From Demequina lutea (GTDB lineage Bacteria; Actinomycetota; Actinomycetes; Actinomycetales; Demequinaceae): a DNA stretch of 45,014 nucleotides. Made by a program: the position numbers and the translations under genes. Below are positions 28,634 through 36,661 of the stretch, piece by piece. The stretch is from assembly GCA_003246255.1 (NCBI GenBank), contig QKAX01000200.1:1-45014 (forward strand), in the 5' to 3' direction. The first letter of the stretch is position 1; each line of letters starts with the position of its first letter. The notes beneath the pieces were generated by a model. That model did not search any database, had not been told where the DNA came from, and saw nothing but the letters and a program-made list of their open reading frames with translations.

Positions 28634-30037
28634 ATGACCGACGAAGGCCGCGCGCCCGAGCTTCCCTCCATCGTTGACGCTCAGGGAGCCACCTCCCTCC
28701 AGACAAGGCCGGTACCTCGCCACCGCGTCATCGCGTGGGCGCTGTGGGACTGGGCCACGCAGCCCTTCAACTCCGTCATCATCACGTTCGTCTTCACGGC
28801 CCTATACCTGACGCAGGACGGCTTCCTTGACCCCGAGGTGCGGGCGCTGGGTGAGGGTTCGCAGGCCTACGCCGATGGTCTCGCGGTGTTGGCCAGAGAC
28901 CTCGCCACCGGCGGCATTGTCGCCGGAGTGCTCGTCGCACTGCTCGCCCCGGTGCTGGGCCAGCGGGCCGACGCACGTGGCCGCCGCAAGTGGTGGCTCG
29001 CGGTCACGAGCGGCTTGCTCGTGGTGAGCATGTTCGGCCTGTTCTTTGTGCAGGAATCGCCCTCGTACTTCTGGCTGGGTGTCGCGCTCATCTCGTTTGG
29101 CCAGATCGTGTCGGAGATCGCGGGAGTGAACTACAACGCCATGCTCACGGACGTCTCCACTCCCGCCACTGTGGGTCGCGTGTCAGGACTCGGCTGGGGG
29201 CTTGGCTATGTGGGCGGCATCGTCGCGCTGCTCATCGTGGTGGTGGCCGACGGTGCCAGCTGGTGGGGCCTCGATACCTCCAACGGGATGGCCTACCGCC
29301 TGATTGCGGTGGGTGCGGCGCTATGGGCCATTGCCTTCGGGTGGGCGGTCTTTGTCTTTGTGCCTGAGGCGCCGCATGGCGGGGGAGTGCCCACAGTGGG
29401 GTTCTTCGAGGGGTACAAGGTGCTGTGGAACGACCTCGTGGGCCTGCGGCGCAACGCGCCCGCGACACTGTGGTTTCTGATCTCGTCCGCCGTGTATCGG
29501 GACGGCCTGGTGGGTGTCTTCACGTTTGGGGCGATCATCGCCGCGCAAGCGTTTGGCTTCTCCGACTCGGGCGTGATCCTGTTTGGGGTCGCGGCCAACC
29601 TCGTGGCCGGAGCCACGACGATGCTGGCCGGTTTGTTCGACGATCGCCTCGGTCCACGCAAGGTCATCGTGGCGTCGCTGTCGCTCATCACCGTGTCAGG
29701 TGTCGCCATTGTGGCGCTGGGGGGCATGGGCCAGGTGACGTTCTGGATCTTCGGGTTGCTGCTGAGCGCGTGTGTGGGGCCCGCGCAGGCGGCATCGCGC
29801 TCGCTCCTGAGCCGGGTGACGCCCGCCGGGCACGAGGCGCAGATCTTTGGTCTCTATGCGACCACCGGCCGCGCCGCGTCGTTCCTCTCGCCGCTTGGCT
29901 GGTGGCTTGCCATTGCGATCGCCGGTGCCACGATCTGGGGCACGCTCGGAGTGATCGCCGTCGTGGCCATCGGGCTTGCGTTGCTGGTGCTGGTGCGGGT
30001 CGACAAGCCGAAGGCCGATGCCGGGGCAAGCGCCTAG
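28634..30037 (+). CDS. MFS transporter, UMF1 (Atg22-like) family
   Basis: 'WALWDWATQPFNSVIITFVFTALYLT', 'GVNYNAMLTDVSTPATVGRVSGLGWGLGYVGGIVALL'. Confidence 0.9.
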   Translation: MTDEGRAPELPSIVDAQGATSLQTRPVPRHRVIAWALWDWATQPFNSVIITFVFTALYLTQDGFLDPEVRALGEGSQAYADGLAVLARDLATGGIVAGVLVALLAPVLGQRADARGRRKWWLAVTSGLLVVSMFGLFFVQESPSYFWLGVALISFGQIVSEIAGVNYNAMLTDVSTPATVGRVSGLGWGLGYVGGIVALLIVVVADGASWWGLDTSNGMAYRLIAVGAALWAIAFGWAVFVFVPEAPHGGGVPTVGFFEGYKVLWNDLVGLRRNAPATLWFLISSAVYRDGLVGVFTFGAIIAAQAFGFSDSGVILFGVAANLVAGATTMLAGLFDDRLGPRKVIVASLSLITVSGVAIVALGGMGQVTFWIFGLLLSACVGPAQAASRSLLSRVTPAGHEAQIFGLYATTGRAASFLSPLGWWLAIAIAGATIWGTLGVIAVVAIGLALLVLVRVDKPKADAGASA

Positions 30038-30101
30038 GGAACAGCGGGGCGCGGGTTCGGGTTGCACGTAGGGTTCGCAATCCCTCACGTAAGGAGCTCT
30101 C

Positions 30102-30533
30102 ATGAGCGTCGTCAGCACAGCCACTGCCTACTGGTCGGGAACTCTCGCGGAGGGGTCCGGCACCGCCACTCTCGCGACCTCCGGGCTTGGCCCGTTTGCC
30201 GTGAACTGGAAGGCGCGTTCGGAGGGCGTCGCGGCCACCACGACCCCAGAGGAGTTGCTTGGCGCGGCTCATGCAGCGTGCTACTCGATGGCGATGTCAC
30301 ACGAGCTTGCTGGCCGCGGCCTCGAGGCGTCGGCCATCGACGTGAGCGCAGCCGTGACGTTCGTTCCGGGTGAGGGCATCACTCGCATTGGCCTCACTGT
30401 GAAGGCGGCGATCGCGGGGATCTCCGAGGACGACTTCGTGGTGTTGGTGGGGGCTGTCAAGGATGGCTGCCCTGTCTCACAGGCGCTGAAGGGCACAGCG
30501 ATCGAGGTCGACGCTGCCGAACTCATCGCATAG
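30102..30533 (+). CDS. OsmC family peroxiredoxin
   Basis: 143 aa; 'TTPEELLGAAHAACYSMAMSHELAGRG', 'GCPVSQALKGT'. Confidence 0.93.
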   Translation: MSVVSTATAYWSGTLAEGSGTATLATSGLGPFAVNWKARSEGVAATTTPEELLGAAHAACYSMAMSHELAGRGLEASAIDVSAAVTFVPGEGITRIGLTVKAAIAGISEDDFVVLVGAVKDGCPVSQALKGTAIEVDAAELIA

Positions 30534-30550
30534 CTAGTGGTGGCGGCGCT

Positions 30551-30566
30551 ATACCCCACGGGGTAT
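30551..30566. promoter_or_regulatory. CsoR/CstR-type operator-like palindrome
   Basis: ATACCCCACGGGGTAT (7-bp arms, 2-bp centre), overlapping a TATGGT -10-like element 6 nt before ATG 30576. Confidence 0.65.
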
Positions 30567-30575
30567 GGTCTTGCC

Positions 30576-31106
30576 ATGGCAGCCTTCCTCAACGAATTGC
30601 GTCTCTGGACCGCGCGCCGCTGGTGGTTCGCGGCGGGGACCGCGGCGATCACCTACCTCTTCATCGCCCTCCCGACCGACCTCATCGACAATCCGGTGTT
30701 TGGACGCGAGGTGCCACCCACCTGGTGGTCGACGGGGCTGCTCGCAGTGAGCTCGGTGCTCGCGGGCCTCGTCGCGGCCACGTATGTGCGCTCCCCGCTG
30801 GGTCAGGCTGAGACCCGCGAGGGGCGTCTCGGGCTCACGGGCGGCATCATGACGTTCTTCGCGGTGGGCTGTCCGGTGTGCAACAAGCTCGTGCTGCTCG
30901 CTCTCGGGTACTCCGGAGCGTTGCAGTTCTTTGAGCCAGTTCAGCCATATCTGGGAGTCACGGCAGGGACCCTGCTCGCATGGGCCTTTGCTGCGCGCGT
31001 GCGCAAGGAGCGTGCCTGCACGCTGCCAGGGGCACGCAAGGGGGTCGCGCCCAGCGACGCGCAACCAGTGCCTCAGCTCGTCGGCGAGGTCGGTGAGGTG
31101 GGATAG
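30576..31106 (+). CDS. membrane protein with TM-embedded 'GCPVCNK' motif
   Basis: About 176 aa from ATG 30576; 'GGIMTFFAVGCPVCNKLVLLALGYSGALQFFEPVQPYLGVTAGTLLAWAF'; four predicted TM segments. Confidence 0.75.
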   Translation: MAAFLNELRLWTARRWWFAAGTAAITYLFIALPTDLIDNPVFGREVPPTWWSTGLLAVSSVLAGLVAATYVRSPLGQAETREGRLGLTGGIMTFFAVGCPVCNKLVLLALGYSGALQFFEPVQPYLGVTAGTLLAWAFAARVRKERACTLPGARKGVAPSDAQPVPQLVGEVGEVG

Positions 31107-31115
31107 CGTGCAGCC

Positions 31116-31865
31116 ATGGCGCTTGCACGTGATCTGCTGTTCGGCGCGCGGCTGTACCTGCGCGGCTTCCAAGCTTGGCGTCGGCACGCGGGTCCCATGT
31201 GGGTGGCTCTCCTGCCCGGACTCGTCACAGCATGGATCTTTGCCACGGGTCTCGTGACGCTCCTCGCCTTCCTGCCTGAGCTCAGCGACGGGATGGCGGG
31301 CTGGTTTGGTGTGCAGGGGCCGTGGCGCGACCTCACACAGGTGGTGGTGGCTCTTGCCCTCCTCGGCGGTGCGCTCGCCCTGTGCGTCTTTGCGTTTGTG
31401 AGCGTCACGTCAACCATCGGCCAGCCGGCCTATGAGTGGGTCGCGCGCTCGGTCGACGACGCGTACGGCGCCGTGAAGGAAAGGTCCGACGAGAGGTGGT
31501 GGCAGGCGGCTGGCCGCGGAGTCCGGGAGGGCCTCGCGATGCTCGCCCTGGGCATCGTCATCTCGCTTGCGGTGGCGGCTGCGGGCCTGATACCCGTCGC
31601 CGGCGCCGTCATCGGGTCGGTGCTGGGAGCGACACTCGGAGGCTGGGTGCTCGCTGTCGAGTTCACCTCGCCTGCATTCGAGCGCAGGGGCCTCACGTTG
31701 CGGGACAGACGTGCAGCGTTGCGACGGCGTCGAGGCGTCGCCGTGGGCTTTGGGGTACTCGCGTTCCTGGCGTCGACCGTCGCGCCGCTGGCCGTCCTGA
31801 CGATGCCGGTGTCATACGCCGGTGGAGCCCACCTCGCGAGATGGGCCTTGGGGAGCGAGCACTAG
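31116..31865 (+). CDS. EI24 (CysZ-like) domain membrane protein
   Basis: 'DLLFGARLYLRGFQAWRRHAGPMWVALLPGLVTAWIF', hydrophobic helices, C-terminal 'ERRGLTLRDRRAALRRRRGVAVGFG'. Confidence 0.82.
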   Translation: MALARDLLFGARLYLRGFQAWRRHAGPMWVALLPGLVTAWIFATGLVTLLAFLPELSDGMAGWFGVQGPWRDLTQVVVALALLGGALALCVFAFVSVTSTIGQPAYEWVARSVDDAYGAVKERSDERWWQAAGRGVREGLAMLALGIVISLAVAAAGLIPVAGAVIGSVLGATLGGWVLAVEFTSPAFERRGLTLRDRRAALRRRRGVAVGFGVLAFLASTVAPLAVLTMPVSYAGGAHLARWALGSEH

Positions 31866-32368
31866 GCGCGCGCGTCGGCGCCGAGGTTCTTCTCGAGCGA
31901 AGCGAGTTCAGCCTGGCAGGAGGTGGGTGTGACGCGCCGCCCGATCTCGAGCGCGACGGAGCCCAGCGCTTCGCCCGACGCCGTGCCGGAGATGCCCTCG
32001 AGCATCTCGTTGATCACGCGTCGGTAGGCGGGCGACGCGGCCGCGATCGCTCGGGAACCGTCGGACGTGAGGTGAACGAACGTGCCCCTCAGGTCCGCGT
32101 CGCACGAGCCTCGCTCCACAAGCCCGCGACGTTCCATGCGCGCGACCTGATGCGACGTCCTGGATTTCTCCCATGCCAGCATGACGCCCAACTCGCCTGC
32201 GCGCGCGCGCTCGCCATCGGACTGCGCGAGGGCTGTCAAGATGTCGAACTCCGGAAGCGACACGCCCGCCGCATCCTGGAGCGCCGTCTCGATCGCGGCA
32301 TTGAGCTGACGGGACGCCAGACTGAGCGCGCGAAAGAGCGCCACCGAGCTCGAGTCGTCAGTTCCCAT
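31862..32368 (-). CDS. MarR family transcriptional regulator
   Basis: 168 aa from ATG 32368; 'LPEFDILTALAQSDGERARAGELGVMLAWEKSRTSHQVARMERRGLVERG'. Confidence 0.9.
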   Translation of the reverse strand: MGTDDSSSVALFRALSLASRQLNAAIETALQDAAGVSLPEFDILTALAQSDGERARAGELGVMLAWEKSRTSHQVARMERRGLVERGSCDADLRGTFVHLTSDGSRAIAAASPAYRRVINEMLEGISGTASGEALGSVALEIGRRVTPTSCQAELASLEKNLGADARA

Positions 32369-32446
32369 GTCCTGAGCGTAACCGGGGTTGGTGACACGTC
32401 CAAGACTGTGGGCGCGGCAGCGTGGCCACGGGCCTAGGGTGAAGGC

Positions 32447-33877
32447 ATGCCGGTCCGCAAATTTGTCGCGCGTGCACCTCTTGCGCACTTGAGTCGCACC
32501 TTCGCCTCGATCCGTCAGCGGGAGGGTGTCACAGTCGATCGTCCTGCCGCCGTTGCCAAGGAGGTGGCGCGAGTGCGGGAGGCGGCCGAACTGCCGCATA
32601 TTCAGGATCGCCGTGTGGATATGACGGAGATGCCGTTTGTGACGATCGACCCGGAGGGCTCGCGCGACCTCGACCAGGCAATGCACCTGTCCCATGAGGG
32701 AAACGGGTGGCGAGTGCGGTACGCGATTGCCGACGTCGCGGCCCACGTGACCCCGGGCGGACCCATCGATGTCGATGCATGGTCGCGTGTGGAGACGGTG
32801 TACTGCCCCGACGTCCGCGTGGGCCTGCACCCGCCCGCCATGTCTGAGGGCTTTGCCTCGCTCCTGCCTGGCCAACGCACCAAGGCCGTCGTGTGGGACC
32901 TCTCAGTCGCGCAGGACGGCACGGCGGGCATCTTTGGGGTGAGGCGCGCCTGGGTTACGTCGCGCCATCAGTACTCGTACGAGGAGCTGCGGCACGACGC
33001 TCCGCCTGAGGCGAGGGAGTTCACGGCGCTCCTTGCCGCGGTGGGCGCCGCTCGACGCGGCGCCTTGGCGAGGGCGGGTGCGCTGAGTCTGCCGAAGCCT
33101 AGCCAGGAGGTGACGACCGACGGCCGGCTCCTGCACTTGGAGTTCCGCGCGGGCACGGGAATCGAGGACGACAACTCTCAGATCTCGCTCCTGACCGGCA
33201 TGGCTGCAGCCCGGCTGATGCTCGAGGCGGGCGTGGGGGTGCTGCGGACCATGCCGCCCGCGTCCGAGGCGGCGATGGCACGGTTGCGGCGCCAGGCCGA
33301 GGCGATCGGGATCGATTGGCCCGCGGGCGTGCAGTACTCGCGGCTGCTCGCGACCATCGATCCCATGGAACCGAGGGGAGCGGCGTTCCTGACTGCCGCG
33401 GTGGCCCTGTTTAGGGGCGCGAACTGGGAGGCCTTTGACGTGGAGCGGGGGCTCGCAGAGCCCTCACAGCTTCTCCACGGTGCCTTGGCGTCGCCCTACG
33501 CCCATGTCACAGCGCCTCTGCGTCGACTCGTCGATCGCTACGCCACCGAGGTGTGCCTTGCACACGTCGCGGGGCGCGAGGTGCCCGAATGGGTGCGAGA
33601 GCGGCTGCCCGCGCTGGGCAGCGTGATGGGCGCCGGTGTGCAGCGGGGGTCGCGGGTCGATAGGGCGTGTCTCGAGGCGGTGGAGGCGGCAGTGCTAGCG
33701 CCGTACCTTGGCCGCGAGTTCGACGCGGTCGCGCTCGACGAGGACACCGTGCAGCTCCACGAGCCAGCAGTGGTGGCGCGTTGCGACGGGCGGCTGGAGC
33801 CCGGGCGTCGAGTGCGCGTCCGCCTCACGAGCGCCGAGCTCGCTCACGGTCCGCGCTTCGAGCGCGTGGACTCGTAG
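32447..33877 (+). CDS. RNB-domain (RNase II/R family) ribonuclease
   Basis: 'FVTIDPEGSRDLDQAMHLSHEGNGWRVRYAIADVAAHVTPGGPIDVDA' RNB catalytic motif. Confidence 0.93.
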   Translation: MPVRKFVARAPLAHLSRTFASIRQREGVTVDRPAAVAKEVARVREAAELPHIQDRRVDMTEMPFVTIDPEGSRDLDQAMHLSHEGNGWRVRYAIADVAAHVTPGGPIDVDAWSRVETVYCPDVRVGLHPPAMSEGFASLLPGQRTKAVVWDLSVAQDGTAGIFGVRRAWVTSRHQYSYEELRHDAPPEAREFTALLAAVGAARRGALARAGALSLPKPSQEVTTDGRLLHLEFRAGTGIEDDNSQISLLTGMAAARLMLEAGVGVLRTMPPASEAAMARLRRQAEAIGIDWPAGVQYSRLLATIDPMEPRGAAFLTAAVALFRGANWEAFDVERGLAEPSQLLHGALASPYAHVTAPLRRLVDRYATEVCLAHVAGREVPEWVRERLPALGSVMGAGVQRGSRVDRACLEAVEAAVLAPYLGREFDAVALDEDTVQLHEPAVVARCDGRLEPGRRVRVRLTSAELAHGPRFERVDS

Positions 33878-33939
33878 GCGCGGGAGTGCCTCGGGCGGCC
33901 AAGAGGAGTAGCGTCGGAGGTACGGCGCAAGGAGGCACC

Positions 33940-34086
33940 ATGAACGACTCGACCGCACCCACCCGACACGAGGTATTCGAGCAGATCAGGGCAAGCGAGC
34001 TTGCTCGCGGCGCGAGCGAGGACGAGGCCGTCCGCGTGGCAGCCGAGAAGGTTGATCAGGTTCTGGAGCTCAAGCTCAACGAGTAG
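33940..34086 (+). CDS. small acidic protein of unknown function (48 aa)
   Basis: Strong RBS AAGGAGG (33929-33935) 4 nt before ATG 33940; MNDSTAPTRHEVFEQIRASELARGASEDEAVRVAAEKVDQVLELKLNE. Confidence 0.7.
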   Translation: MNDSTAPTRHEVFEQIRASELARGASEDEAVRVAAEKVDQVLELKLNE

Positions 34087-34121
34087 CAGGCGTGCTGGGG
34101 CATGCGCCGTACCATGGCTTT

Positions 34122-34706
34122 ATGTCCACCGAACCGTCCTCACCGGCCCGGCTGCGCAGCAACCTGACCCTGCCTAATGCCATCACGATGGTGAGGCTTG
34201 TGCTCATCGTGGTGTTCGGCGCGCTGTTGGTGAGGCATCACGACGCCTGGGCCATTGCGGTACTTGCCGTTGCCGGAGTCAGCGACTTCCTCGACGGCTA
34301 TCTCGCTCGTCGGCTCGGCCAGACCTCGGCGCTTGGCAGGCTTCTTGACCCTGCCGCCGACAGGCTCCTCACGATCGTTGTAGTGCTGGGCTTCGCGTGG
34401 CGCGACATCATCCCGTGGTGGCTCGTCGGGGTACTCCTCGCTCGCGACGCAGTCATGGGATTGGCGTTGTTGTGGTTGCGTGGGCGCCATGGTTCCGCGC
34501 CCACCGTGACGTTCCTTGGAAAGACGGCCACGGCGGCGCTGTACTTCTTCTTGCCGTTGTCATACCTGGCATTTGGCCGTTGGGAGATCGTGCACACGAT
34601 CGCCATCGTGGGCGCCGCTCTCGCCGCCGTCGCGTACTGGGGATCGGCGGCGCAATACCTTGCGCAGATCCGTCGCACGGGCACGCTCGCGCCGTCTGGC
34701 ACGTAG
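34122..34706 (+). CDS. CDP-alcohol phosphatidyltransferase family protein
   Basis: Signature 'DGYLARRLGQTSALGRLLDPAADR' (DGxxAR-x8-GxxxDxxxD). Confidence 0.94.
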   Translation: MSTEPSSPARLRSNLTLPNAITMVRLVLIVVFGALLVRHHDAWAIAVLAVAGVSDFLDGYLARRLGQTSALGRLLDPAADRLLTIVVVLGFAWRDIIPWWLVGVLLARDAVMGLALLWLRGRHGSAPTVTFLGKTATAALYFFLPLSYLAFGRWEIVHTIAIVGAALAAVAYWGSAAQYLAQIRRTGTLAPSGT

Positions 34707-34729
34707 GATGAACGAGGAGAGGAGGCGCC

Positions 34730-35152
34730 ATGACATATGACGAGAAGCCAGTCGAGCGCACGATGTCGCTCGGTTCGGCGCTACCGGTCGATGACCAGGG
34801 TCCCGTTCGCCTGAGCTCTCAGGATCAGGCTGCGGTCGACGCGCTGTCGCCTGATCACGCGCTGTTGGTTGTCCATCACGGACCGAACGCAGGCGCCCGA
34901 TTCCTGCTGGACGTGGACGTGACGGTGGCGGGTCGCTCCGTGTCGTGCGACATCTTTCTCGATGACGTCACTGTCAGTCGGGAGCACGCGCACTTTGTAC
35001 GTGAGGGCACGTCATTCTCAGTGCGTGACGCGGGGTCGCTCAACGGCACCTACCTCAACCGCGAGAGAGTGACGCACTCGTTGCTCACGGCGGGCGACGA
35101 GGTCCAGATCGGCAAGTACCGCCTCACGTTCTATCCCGGCGCTGCGGCCTAG
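34730..35152 (+). CDS. FHA-domain protein, GarA/OdhI-like
   Basis: 'GPNAGARFLLDVDVTVAGRSVSCDIFLDDVTVSREHAHF...DAGSLNGTYLNRERV...GDEVQIGKYRLTFY'; followed by MerR genes as in the actinobacterial garA cluster. Confidence 0.9.
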   Translation: MTYDEKPVERTMSLGSALPVDDQGPVRLSSQDQAAVDALSPDHALLVVHHGPNAGARFLLDVDVTVAGRSVSCDIFLDDVTVSREHAHFVREGTSFSVRDAGSLNGTYLNRERVTHSLLTAGDEVQIGKYRLTFYPGAAA

Positions 35153-35159
35153 GGCAGCG

Positions 35160-35885
35160 ATGAGTGAGCCGGCACGCCGGGCCGTGATGTCGGCCGCGGC
35201 GGCAAGTGGTCCGCTCGTGGGCGAGTGGCCCCACCAATTGGGCCAGCAACCCACGCTACGAGTGGGCGACGTGCTTGCAGCGCTCGAGCATGAGTTTCCT
35301 TCGCTGACGTTGTCGAAACTCCGATTCCTCGACGCGCAGGGCCTGGTATCGCCGGGTCGCACGTCGGCGGGCTATCGGCAGTACTCGGTGGCCCATGTTG
35401 AGCGCCTGAGGTACGTGCTTCGCCAGCAGCGCGACGCGTTCGCTCCCTTGGGGCACATTCGTGACGCGCTCAGGGACCTGGACGCGGGTCTCGCATACCA
35501 GCCCTTGTCGCTTGGCGTCGTGGGCCGCGACGAGGCCGTGTCCTACTCGTCGATTGCCGCTTCCGCGGCCGTCGATGTGGAGGTGGTGTCTCGCCTCGTT
35601 GCCGAGGGCTTGATTGAGTCAACTCAGCCGGGAGCTCTCGCGCCCGCAGAGGTGACGCGCGCCGTCGCCTATGCGCGCTATCTCGCCATGGGTGCCGACA
35701 TTCGGGAGCTCAGGATGCTCGTGCGGAGCGCGCAACGCGAGCGCGAAGCGGCGTCGGCCGCCGCGGCACCGCTGCAGCGTCAGGACTCGCCGGCGCAGCG
35801 AGACTCGGCGCGTGAGTCTCGCCTCGAAGCCGCAGCAGCAGCCTTCGAGGCCGCGCTGTATCGGTCCGGCACCGACGGCGCGTGA
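35160..35885 (+). CDS. MerR family transcriptional regulator (FtsR/Rv1828-like)
   Basis: 'RVGDVLAALEHEFPSLTLSKLRFLDAQGLVSPGRTSAGYRQYSVAHVERLRYVLRQQRDAFAPLGHIRDAL'. Confidence 0.88.
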   Translation: MSEPARRAVMSAAAASGPLVGEWPHQLGQQPTLRVGDVLAALEHEFPSLTLSKLRFLDAQGLVSPGRTSAGYRQYSVAHVERLRYVLRQQRDAFAPLGHIRDALRDLDAGLAYQPLSLGVVGRDEAVSYSSIAASAAVDVEVVSRLVAEGLIESTQPGALAPAEVTRAVAYARYLAMGADIRELRMLVRSAQREREAASAAAAPLQRQDSPAQRDSARESRLEAAAAAFEAALYRSGTDGA

Positions 35886-35984
35886 GCGCTCGGATTCGTG
35901 CGACACGCGGTAGCGTTGAGGCCGTTGGTCGTTGATCCGTGGGTGCGCAAACCCTAACGTTGAGGTTGAAGGTGAAGGAGGGCC

Positions 35985-36548
35985 ATGTCGGACACCAGCG
36001 TCCCGTCACGCGAACAAGGCATTTTGTTCGACGACGGCCTTGCCCACCTCGACGAGAACGCTGGCTACCGTGGGCCGGCCGCGTGCAAAGCCGCTGGTAT
36101 CACCTATCGTCAGCTCGACTATTGGGCGCGCACTGGGCTCGTTGAGCCCACCGTGAGGTCTGCGACAGGTTCGGGCACGCAGCGCTTGTACGGATTCCGC
36201 GACATTCTTGTGTTGCGCGTGGTGAAGCGGCTGCTCGATTCGGGAGTCTCGTTACAGCAGATTCGCACGGCTGTTGAGCATCTGCGCGAGCGCGGGGTGG
36301 AGGACCTGAGCCGTATCACGCTCATGTCCGACGGCGCTTCCGTGTACGAGTGCACGTCAGACGACCAGGTGATTGATCTGGTGCAAGGCGGTCAGGGCGT
36401 CTTTGGTATTGCCCTGGGCAAGGTGTGGCGTGAGCTCGAGGGTTCCCTCGCCTCGCTGCCCGCAGATCGCGCGGGTGAGGAACAGGCCGCCGTCACAGTT
36501 GTTGACGAACTCGCCGAGCGCCGCGCACGCAAGGCGAACGCCAGCTAG
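35985..36548 (+). CDS. MerR family transcriptional regulator (Rv1830-like)
   Basis: 'AGITYRQLDYWARTGLVEPTVRSATGSGTQRLYGFRDILVLRVVKRLLDSGVSLQQIRTAVEHLRERGVEDL'. Confidence 0.9.
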   Translation: MSDTSVPSREQGILFDDGLAHLDENAGYRGPAACKAAGITYRQLDYWARTGLVEPTVRSATGSGTQRLYGFRDILVLRVVKRLLDSGVSLQQIRTAVEHLRERGVEDLSRITLMSDGASVYECTSDDQVIDLVQGGQGVFGIALGKVWRELEGSLASLPADRAGEEQAAVTVVDELAERRARKANAS

Positions 36549-36661
36549 TCGTACTACTCATTCGCGGCCCTGAGGCGGGTCGTGAGACCTTGTGCCCAGG
36601 CGAGGGCGACGACAGCATGCTTAAAGCCTGGCAAGATAAAGGCATCGTCGAAGGGAAACCA

